A stretch of 64,000 nucleotides of DNA. It comes from Megascapheus bottae (lineage: Eukaryota; Chordata; Mammalia; Rodentia; Geomyidae). The position numbers and the translations under genes were made by a program. Below the pieces are notes generated by a model. The model was not told where the DNA came from and ran no database searches. It was given only the letters and a program-made list of their open reading frames with translations. This document shows, piece by piece, positions 55,425 to 64,000 of this stretch. Location of the stretch: the NCBI GenBank assembly GCA_024803745.1, contig JANJXV010000100.1, positions 2,108,001 through 2,172,000 of the forward strand, written 5' to 3'. The number at the start of each line of letters is the position of its first letter. Positions within the stretch are counted from its first letter, which is position 1.

Positions 55425-55855
55425 GCTGGGAGTTTGGCATAGTTGTAGAGTGCTTGTATGAAGACGAAGGTTCAATTCCGCAGTACCACATACACAGAAA
55501 AAAACAGAAGTAGTGCTGTGGCTCAAGTAGAAGATCACTAGGCTTGAGGAAAGCTGAAGGACAGTGCTCAGACCGAGTTCCAGCCAAAGGGCTTGTTTAA
55601 AAAAAAACAGAAAGCTGAGCATGATGGGGTGGTGGCTCACTTCTATAATCCTAGCTACTCAGGAGGCTGAGATCTGAGGATCAAGGTTTAAAGCCATCCT
55701 GGCACAAAAAGACCTGAGACTCTTATCTCCAATTTACCTTTAGAAAATGGGAAGTGGGGCTTGGCTCCAGGGTAAAGTGGTAGCCTGGAGCTGAAGAGCT
55801 CAAGGATAGTGCCCAGGCTGAGTTCAAGATCTCTGACCCACCAAAAAAAAAACAA
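55425..55855 (+). mobile_element. ID-type dimer followed by B1-ID SINE
   Basis: A sense ID dimer (55425-55595; ggctgggagtttggcatagt) with an A tail, then a complete sense B1-ID element (55614-55855; gtggctcacttctataatcc ... gccaggctgagttcaag-like end) with its own A tail. Confidence 0.75.
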
Positions 55856-56155
55856 AAAACAAAAAATAATGTGGAAAAATTTGGATTCTGTGAATTTTAT
55901 CAGGCATATAAATGTCTTTTTTTGCTGTTGAAATAACAAATTGTTTGGAAACATTTTAAAAGTTTTTACCTAGAAATGTACACTACAAATGGAATTAATA
56001 ACAAACACAAAATATGCAAAAGATACAAATTATCACAATATGGGTATCCTGCTTCTGTATCTTTTCACTGACTCCTGTTCAAATGAGTCACATATTCTGA
56101 ATCATTTCTCCCAGTCGATATATGCCACACATGTTAGCTTGTACTGAACTTTTTG

Positions 56156-56532
56156 GGAAATCAAAAGCAAATACTAAGCAAATGTGTGTTAGATTTTGTC
56201 AACAGTGATATTTCAAATATAAATCCCTACTCATCGCATTATTTAATATCAATGCCGGAATCTAACTTACACTGGCAGAATCTTCAATCTTTTGAGAATC
56301 TTCAAAAGGGTGTGTAAATATTTAGGATCGTTATGTCTTCCTGGAGGAAAGATCCCTTTAGTAGTATGTAGTCACCTTCTTTGTCTTTTCTTACTAATTT
56401 TAGTTTGAAGTCTATTGTATCTGATATGAGGATGGCAACTCCAGCCTGTTTATGGGGGCAGTTAGCTTGATGGAGTTTATTCCAACCTCTCAGTTTCAAA
56501 AGATGATTGTTTTTGGGCAAGATGTGTCTCTT
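56156..56532. repeat. Duplicate of window positions 1-377
   Basis: This matches the first 377 bases of the window, including the junction between unique DNA and the L1-A ORF2 5' part (the same GWNKLHQANCPHKQAGVAIL reading on the minus strand at 56302-56520). Homology ends exactly where the T-rich 3' end of L1-F begins. Confidence 0.88.
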
Positions 56533-57525
56533 TTTTTTATTTTAATATATTTTTATTGTAATTAATAGAAGGGTTACATTATATTCACCAGATAGAAGGT
56601 GCATTACTTCACAAACATTGATACCCTTTCTCATGTCTTCGTCCCCAGTTCCCTCTCCCCACCCCCAACCCTCATCTTGTTTTACCCCCTTCCCTATCCT
56701 ATTTTAAATAACCAAATATGCATATATACAATATATCAGACAATCAGGTGAAATACTGTAACAATATGAGTTAACCAAGAGACAGAAAAAGAGATGAGAG
56801 ATAACATAGTACATTAAGGACAACCATCACTCATTATATGGCTTTTGTTTCTATATCCTGGAGGTTCTTTCATTTAGCATCATATTATATGGCCTTATGT
56901 ATCTAGATTTTACTCTATTGTAAATCTGTTAGGTGAGCCCAAGGTTTCCACTGATAATGACAAATGAGACAAACCATTGAGCCTGTGTTCCTTTGGGTCG
57001 GGCTTACTTCACTTAATATGATTTTTTCAAAGTCTTTCCATTTCTTTACAAATGGGGCAATGTCGTTCTTTCTGACAGCAGCATAGGATACCGTTGTGTA
57101 TAAATACCACATCTTGTTGATCCACTCATCAACTGAGGGGCATCTGGACTGGTTCCATATCTTTGCTATGGTAAATAGTGCTGCAATGAATATTGTTGTG
57201 CTAGTGAATTTAGTATGTCCTTGTTTCTAGACAAGAGGGTAAATGCTGAGTAGTGGAATTTCTGGTTCATAGGGGAGCTCTATGTTTAGTCTTTTGAAGA
57301 ATGCCATACTGTTTTTTCCATAGTGGTTGAAGGAGTTTGCACTCCCACCAACAGTGTAGTAGTTATCCCTATTGGCCACATCCCCTCCAGCATCTGTTGT
57401 TATTAGATTTCTTGATCCTGGCCATTCTAACTGGAGTGAGGTAGAATCTTAGAGTTGTTTTGATTTGCATTTCTTTTATGGCCAGACATGTTGAGCATTT
57501 CTTCATGTGTCTGTACGCCATGTAG
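56533..57525 (-). mobile_element. L1-F: 5'-truncated L1 3' end
   Basis: An antisense 3' UTR from the poly-T at 56533 and the ORF2 C-terminus (56915-57112 is open; the rest is broken). It ends near 57525. The DNA beyond is not the continuation of the interrupted duplicate, so the far flank was lost or is a duplication edge. Confidence 0.82.
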
Positions 57526-57960
57526 GGTATTTATCTAGATATTTTCCTTATCTTTATAAAAAAATCTAGAAGATTGGGTCTAACTGCAGAGATTAGGTAT
57601 TTTTTTAACTTTTGATTCAGCCCAAATCTTGACTATTTAACTTAGATTTAGAAGCCAAATATAATGTTTTACATCATTGCCTTTTTCAAATTAAAAAATA
57701 AAAAAACAAAAACATTCTGTGCTGGAGACGTGCTAGAGATTGAACCTAGGGCCTTTCATAAGTGAGTACATGCTGTACCTTGGAGATACATTTCTATCCT
57801 TACATTATTTTCTTTCTGATATGTAAGTCCAGCTGCTAATGCTGAATGGGTCAGAAACAAGTAGCAATTCAACTGGAATTTGCATTTCATCCTGGAATTC
57901 AGAGGGGAATGTAGACCCCTGGCTGAAGGTTTTCTCCTTTTCTTTTTCTTTTTTTCCATA
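57526..57960. other. Spacer between L1-F and L1-G
   Basis: AT-rich DNA with a small SINE-like scrap (about 57714-57785, agagattgaacctagggcct). No gene. Confidence 0.5.
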
Positions 57961-58380
57961 ATTCTTTTTTTTACATTTTTTTTATTGTAATTAGTAAAAG
58001 GGTTACATGATATTTGCCAGATAGAAGGTGCATTAATTCACATACATTGATACCCTTTCACAGGTCTTGGTACCTGTTTCCCTCCCCCCCACACCCCCCT
58101 CCCGTCTTGGTTTTCCCCCCTTCCCTATCAAATTTCAAATATCCAAATACAAATAAATTCAAGATATCAGATAACAAAGTGAGATACTATACCAATATGA
58201 GATAACCAAGGGACAGTAAAGGAGATGAGAGACAACATAGTACATTAAGGACAACAATCATTCATTATATGGCTTTTGTTTCACTATCCTGGAGGTCCTT
58301 TCAATTAGCTTCACATTATATGTCCTTATGTATCAAGATTTTGCTCAATTGCAAATCTCTGCTAGTAGAGCCCAAGATTT

Positions 58381-61300
58381 CTACTGATTATGACGAATGA
58401 AGGAAACCATGGAGCGTACGTTCCTTTGAGTCTGGCTTACTTCACTTAATATGATTTGTTTTAAGTCTGTCCATTTCCTAACAAATGGGGCGATGTCATT
58501 CTTTCTGACAGCAGCATAGAATTCCATTGTGTATAAATAGCACAACTTGTTGATCCACTCATCAACTGAGGGACATCTGGGTTGGTTCCATATCTTTGCT
58601 ATGGTGAATAGTGCTGCAATGAACATTGTTGTGCTAGTGGGTTTAGTATGTCCTTGTTTCTGGGTGGTTGGGTAAATGCCAAGTAGTGGAATTGCTGGGT
58701 CATAGGGGAGTTCTATGTTTAGGCTTTTGAGGCACTGCCACACTGCTTTCCATAGTTGTTGAACGAGTTTACACTCCCACCAACAGTGTAGTAGTGATCC
58801 CTCCTGGCCACATCCCCTCCAGCATCTGTTGCCATTCATTTTCCTGATCCTGGCCACTCTACCTGGAGTGAGGTGGAATCAGAGTTGTTTTGATTTGCAT
58901 TTCTTTTATGACCAGACATGTTGAGCATTTCTTCATGTGTCTATAGGCCATTTTTGTTTCTTCTTCAGAGAAGACTCTCTTTAAGTCTTTGGCCCATTTT
59001 TTAATGGGATGGTTGTTACTTTGGAGGTTAGTTTTGGAGTGATTCAATTTTTTGAGTTGTTGATATATTTTAGATATGAGGCCTTTGTCCGGTGTTTGGT
59101 TGGTGAAGATCTTCTCCCACTCTGTAGGCTTCCTGCTTAGTTTACTAGCTATGTCCTTTGCCATACAAAAGCTCTGCAGTTTAATGCAGTCCCACTTATC
59201 CAGCCCTTCTCTGATTTGTTGTGATTCTTGGTCCTTATTAAGAAAGTTTCGACCTGTGCCAACGACGCCTAGTGTATCTCCTATTCCTTCCTGTAGAGTT
59301 TTCGTTGTGTCAGCTTTTACCTCCAGGTCTTTGATCCATTTGGAGTTAATTCTATTGCAAGGTGACAAAGAAGGATCCAGCTTTAGATTTCTGCAGGTGC
59401 TTAACCAGTTCTGCCAGCATAACTTGTTGAAGAGGCTGTCTTTCTTCCATTCTATTTTTTTGGCTCCCTTGTCAAAGATTAGGTGTCCATAGGTCTGTGG
59501 TTTAATATGTGGGTCCTCAGTTCTATTCCATTGGTCTTCAGGCCTGTTCTTGTGCCAGTACCAACCTGTTTTGAGAATTATAGCAAGGTAATAGAGTCTA
59601 AAGTTTGGAATTGAAATTCCTCCCCCACTGTTCTTTCTGCTAAGAAGTGTTTTTGCTATACGGGGTCTTTTATTATTCCATATGAAATTTTGGATTGCCT
59701 TTTCTATTTCTTTAAACAATGACGTTGGGATGTTGATGGGTATTGCATTCAATTTGTAGATAGCTCCTGGCAAGATTGTCATTTTCACAATTTTGATTGT
59801 TCCAATCCAGGAGCATGGGAGATGTTTCCATTTCCTTAGTTCTGCTTTAATTTCCTTTTTTAGGGTTTTAAAGTTTTTCGTCAAAAAGGTCCTTTACATT
59901 CTTAGTTAAGCTAATTCCTAGGTACTTTATTTTCTTCGAGTCTATTGTGAAAGGAGTTTCTTCCCTGATTATTGCCTCATTCCTCTCACTGTTGGCATAA
60001 AGGAAGGCAGCTGATTTTTGAGGGTTGATTTTAGAGCCTGCTACTCTGCCAAAGTTTTGAATCAGCTAAAGGAGCTTGGGAGTAGAATCTATAGGATACT
60101 TTAAAAACAGAATCATGTCATCTGCAAAGAGGGATAGTTTTATTTCCTCTTTCCCTACTTGGATCCCCTTTATGCTTGCTTCTTGCCTTATTGCACTGAG
60201 TAGGAATTCTTGTGCTATGTTAAAAAGGAGTGGAGAGAGTGGGCATCCTTGTCTCGTTCCTGATTTTAGAGGGAATGGCTTTACATTTTCTCCATTAAGT
60301 ATAATACTGGCAGTGGGTTTTTCATACACAGCCTTTATTACATTGAGAAATGTTCCATGAATTCCTAGTTTCTCCACATCTTTTAACATAAAGGAGTTTT
60401 GGATCTTGTCAAATGCCTTTTCCGCATCTATTGAGACAATCATGTGATTTTTGTTCTTGCTCCTGTTGATGTGCCGAATTATATTAATTGATTTGTGTAT
60501 GTTGAACCAGCTTTGCCTCCCTGTGATGAATCCAGTTTGATCATAGTGTATAATTTTTTTGATGAGTTGTTGTAGACGGTTGGCCAGTATTTTGTTGAGA
60601 AGTTTTGCATCGATGTTCATCAAAGAAATGGGTCTATAGTTCTCTTTCTTTGATGAATCTCTGTCTGGTTTGGGGATGAGGGATATACTGGCTTCACAGA
60701 ATGAGTTTGGTAAACAACCTTCATTTTCAATTTCGTTGAAGAGCTTGAGGAGTATTGGTGTGAGCTCTGCTTTGAAGACCTTATAGAATTCAGCTGTGAA
60801 TCCATCTGGCCCTGGGCTCTTTTTAAGTGGAAGTTGTCTAATTTCCATTTCTATTTCAGAGCTTGAAATAGGCCTGTTGAGTTGGGTTAGCTCTTCTTGG
60901 TTCAGTGTGGGTATGTTAATCTTGTCTAGGAATTCATCCATTTCTTGTAGATTCTCAAATTTGTTGGCGTAAAGGTTTGAGAAGTATTCCCTCATGATAT
61001 TCTGGATCTTGGTAATTTCTGTCGTGATATTACCATTTTCATCTGTGATTTTGTTTATTTCGATATGCTCTCTTCTTTTTTTGGTAAGATTTGCTAAGGA
61101 CTTATCAATTTTGTTAATTCTTTCAAAGAACCAGCTCCTTGTTCTGTTGATTCTTTTTATAGTTTTTTTTATTTCAATCATTTAATTCTGCTTTGATTTT
61201 AATAATTTGCTTTCTACTAATGGGTTTAGGGTTGGTTTGTTGCTCTTTTTCCAGGAGGTTAAGGTGAGACATTAACTAGTTGGTTTGCCATTTTTCCAAC

Positions 61301-62177
61301 TTGCTGTTGTAGGCACTAAGGTCTATAAATTTTCCTCTGAGTACTGCCTTTGTTGTGTCCCTAAGGAGTTGATATTTGTGTGCTCCTTATTGTTCAATTT
61401 CATAAACACTTGGATATCTGTTCTGATCTCTTCGATTACCCATTGTTTTTGATTCAAAAATGTGTTGTTCAGTCTCCATGATTTACAGGGTTTTCGTTGG
61501 TGGAGATGTGTGTTCAGTTCCAATTTGATGCCTTTATGGTCTGAGAGTGTGCATGGAATAATTTCAGTGTTTCTGAATCTGTCCAGGTTTGTTTTATGGC
61601 CTAAGATGTGGTCTATTTTGGAAAATGTTCCATGTGCTGCTGAGAAAAACATATATTGTGTTGTTACTGGGTGGAATATTCTGCAGATGTCTGTTAGATC
61701 TAGTTGGTCTATATAGTTGTTCAGTTCTAAGGTTTCTCTGTTGAGTTTTTGCCTTGTTGATCTGTCCATAGGTGAGAGTGGTGTGTTAAACTCACCAACA
61801 ATCACTGTATTTCGATCTATGTATGGTTTCAGTGTAAGTAAAGTTTGCTTGATGAAGTTTGGAGCTCCGGGATTGGGTGTGTAAATATTTAGGAACGTTA
61901 TGTCTTCCTGGAGGAAAGATCCCTTTAGTAGTATGTAGTAACCTTCTTTGTCTTTTCTTACTAATTTTAGTTTGAAGTCTATTGTATCTGATATGAGGAT
62001 GGCAACTCCAGCCTGTTTATGGGGGCAGTTAGCTTGATAGAGTTTATTCCAACCTCTCACTTTCAAAAGATGATTGTTTTTGGGTAAGATGTGTCTCTTG
62101 AAGACAGCAGAACGATGGCTCTGGCTTTTTGATCCAACTAGACAGCCTATGCCGTTTAATTGGAGAGTTAAGTCCAT
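58381..62177 (-). pseudogene. L1-G ORF2 (endonuclease / reverse transcriptase), broken
   Basis: Full original length, in four main open pieces: endonuclease 61323-62177 (284 codons from the start MDLTLQLNG, with LSDHKGIKLEL near its end); RT 60066-61181 (371 codons, with [30 protein letters not shown] and the catalytic FADD); 58859-59884 (341 codons, linker); 58381-58857 (158 codons, Cys-rich C-terminus [20 protein letters not shown]). At least three frameshifts or stops separate them. It is the best preserved ORF2 in the window but cannot give one protein. Confidence 0.92.
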
Positions 62178-62454
62178 TGATATTGAGAGTTAGGATTGAG
62201 AGATATTTATTAGTTCCTACCATTTTTAAAAGCTTTTAGTAGGGCCTGTGTCTTGACAGTTCTTGTGGTCCTTAGATGGTATGCTGTTTAGGTGCCATTT
62301 CTTTCCGTATATTGCATTTATTTTGGTTTTCTATGTATAGAGCATCTTTGAGAATTCTCTGTAGTGTTGGTTTTGTTTCGACATATTTTTGCAGCTTTTC
62401 CCTGGAATGGAATGTTTTTATTGTTCCCTCATTTATGAATGAGAGCTTAGCTGG

Positions 62455-63459
62455 CTACAGTATTCTTGTTTGGTAGTTATTTGATTTAAGGGCATGACAT
62501 ATATGCTTCCAGTCACTTCTTGCTTGCATGGTCTCTGCTGAGAAATCTGGGGATATTCTAATTAGTTTGCCTTTATAAGTTACTGAACCCTTTTCCCTGG
62601 CTGCCTTTAGGATCTTTTCTTTCGTTTCTATTGATGGAGTTCGGATCACAATGTGGCGGTGGGATGTTCTTTTCTGGTCAGGTCTGGTTGGGGTTCTAAA
62701 AGCTTCTCGTATCTGAATGGGCCTGCCCTTCTGGATATTTGGGAAATTCTCTGAGATGATTCCCTGAAGTATATTTCCAATACCATTGACCTCTTTCTCC
62801 ACGCCCTCCTCAATACCAACTAGCCTTAAATTAGGATTCCTAATTGTATCTTGGACCTCCTGAAGCGCTCTCTCATATTTCCTAGGTTTGGATTGACTCA
62901 TTTTCTGTTCTTTCTCTATAATAACTAAATTATCTTCAGCCCCGGAAATTCTCTCCTCTGAATTGTCTAACCTGCTATCAAAGCTATCTAATTTATTTTT
63001 CATCTCCCTTGCTTCTAATTGCTCATTTTTGATGCCTTGCATCTCTTGTTTTAGATCATGTATGGATTTCTTTATCTCCTTGATTTCCTTTTGAGTGGTT
63101 AGCTCAGTAGCTTTATTTTCTTTGGACATTTGCTGGAGTGTGGTCACGGTTTTATTTGTGGATTCTATGAATTCATCCATCTTTCTTTGAAAAACCTTTA
63201 TTATGGCCTCCTTTATGGCTTCTTCTTTTTCACTTATCACCTTGTTTTTGCTTTCCTCTTGTTCAGCTATGGCTTCCTCCATTATCTCTTTCTTTATATT
63301 TTCACATTTTTCATTAATGATGTTTATCAATTGCATTTGTGTAGCACTTGGAAGACTCTCCTCTAGGTTTGCCAGTGACTGTTCCCTTGTCTGTTTACAT
63401 TGGGTGGGGGATGTTGTTTCTTGATTTGACATTTTTCCTGAGTTTCTTGTTCTGCCCAT
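62455..63459 (-). CDS. L1-G ORF1 protein (intact, 334 codons)
   Basis: A complete L1 ORF1. Start MGRTRNSGKMSNQETTSPTQ at 63459, stop directly after NYQTRIL at 62455. Residues ~45-165 are a charged, heptad-rich coiled coil (trimerisation). An RRM-like segment follows (NLRLVGIEEGVEKEVNGIG), then the C-terminal domain (SVTYKGKLIRISPDFSAETM). ORF1 proteins bind L1 RNA in the cytoplasm and are essential for retrotransposition. Length and domain order match mammalian L1 ORF1. It is the only L1 frame in this window without a break. Whether a promoter remains lies outside the window. Confidence 0.93.
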   Translation of the reverse strand: MGRTRNSGKMSNQETTSPTQCKQTREQSLANLEESLPSATQMQLINIINEKCENIKKEIMEEAIAEQEESKNKVISEKEEAIKEAIIKVFQRKMDEFIESTNKTVTTLQQMSKENKATELTTQKEIKEIKKSIHDLKQEMQGIKNEQLEAREMKNKLDSFDSRLDNSEERISGAEDNLVIIEKEQKMSQSKPRKYERALQEVQDTIRNPNLRLVGIEEGVEKEVNGIGNILQGIISENFPNIQKGRPIQIREAFRTPTRPDQKRTSHRHIVIRTPSIETKEKILKAAREKGSVTYKGKLIRISPDFSAETMQARSDWKHICHALKSNNYQTRIL

Positions 63460-64000
63460 TTGAAAATTGGACCAAGATTACTACTAAATACGATTATAGT
63501 TTTTCAGATATAACCAACCTAGACCTCTGTAGCTGGCAGACACTAGATGTTCACAAGTTTTGATTGGTATTATCACTCTTTATTTTTGTGCACTTACAGA
63601 CCAGTCTAATACAACCACTGCTAAGCAATTTATACCCAAAACAATAAGCCTCTCAATGCAATGTCTATTGTCTTTATGTCCCTCTGAGCCTAGAGAATAA
63701 TTAACCACCTACATATACAATATTGCTCAACAGCCATCAAGTGTAGATCCTTGCAGTATAAGAGTTGAAGGATGAGCAGAGTCCTGAGATAGAAAAAAAG
63801 AATGAGAGAGGTCAGGGGAGGTACAAGAGGATTAACGTAGAAGTGTAAGAATATTGTAGTAATGAAGATAAGGTATAGCATAAGGATAGCTGACCTAAGT
63901 TGGTAAGTAGGTAGCTTATTTGAGTACAAAGTTTGGAAAGAATTAGAATAAAACTTATGTGTTGATGCACGACTAGCTCTTAGCCCAATCAGTGGCCTCA
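63460..64000 (-). repeat. Start of the 5' block upstream of L1-G ORF1
   Basis: This matches 1734-2275 and 9146-9695 closely (for example gattatagtttttcagatat). It is cut by the window end before the first embedded SINE. Confidence 0.85.

Larger units (their letters stand above)
57962..64000 (-). mobile_element. L1-G: nearly full-length L1, runs out of the window
   Basis: Antisense element with 3' end at about 57962, 3' UTR to 58380, ORF2 58381-62177, spacer, ORF1 62455-63459, and the start of the same 5' block seen at 1734 and 9146. ORF1 is intact and ORF2 is broken at several points. The 5' end is outside the window. Confidence 0.9.

Overview
This window is mammalian, and almost certainly rodent, nuclear DNA from a repeat-rich, gene-poor region of the kind found in KRAB zinc-finger gene clusters. 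The evidence is dozens of short elements with ID-like (tRNA-derived) and B1-like (7SL-derived) modules, a lineage of mammalian L1 LINEs, env-less class II (betaretrovirus-like) endogenous retroviruses with tRNA-Lys primer sites, and one KRAB-C2H2 gene with classical exon sizes. The dimeric ID and B1-ID short elements remind me of kangaroo rats and pocket mice (Geomyoidea). That is memory-based inference, not a measurement.

Layout. (1) 1-13.35 kb: a head-to-tail L1 array on the minus strand with a period of about 7.41 kb. It holds a left-truncated copy (L1-A), a full unit (L1-B) and a right-truncated copy (L1-C). Each complete unit carries a 1.9-kb block upstream of ORF1 with two embedded SINEs. 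(2) 13.35-22.6 kb: SINE-rich DNA, an old L1 interrupted by a younger one, a third L1 3' end and two large microsatellites. (3) 22.6-26.9 kb: exon-like remnants on the minus strand. Two of them match the Ras-exchanger-motif region of RalGDS-family proteins. Next to them lies an inverted orphan copy of the L1-associated 5' block. (4) 26.9-32.8 kb: mostly single-copy-looking DNA with a few SINEs and no gene I recognise. (5) 32.8-47.3 kb: two related proviruses on the plus strand, 315 bp apart. Provirus 1 is 7.3 kb with LTRs about 99% identical by eye, an open gag, a gag-pro -1 frameshift signal and a pro-pol frame with one nonsense codon. Provirus 2 is 6.8 kb, with frameshifted gag and most of pol deleted. 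(6) 47.3-50.5 kb and up to 53.6 kb: an L1 fragment that changes orientation, then a minus-strand KRAB zinc-finger gene whose KRAB exons look intact but whose finger exon is broken by stops. (7) 53.6-64 kb: SINEs, a duplicate of the window's first 377 bases, an L1 3' fragment, and a nearly full-length minus-strand L1 (L1-G) with an intact 334-codon ORF1 and a broken ORF2.

The most striking observation is in provirus 1. Between the end of integrase and the polypurine tract, where env would be, lies about 320 bp in sense orientation that reads as a piece of the host nuclear-pore protein TPR (end of the coiled coil into the Ser/Thr/Pro-rich segment). Provirus 2 lacks it. This looks like capture of a host transcript by an env-less endogenous retrovirus.
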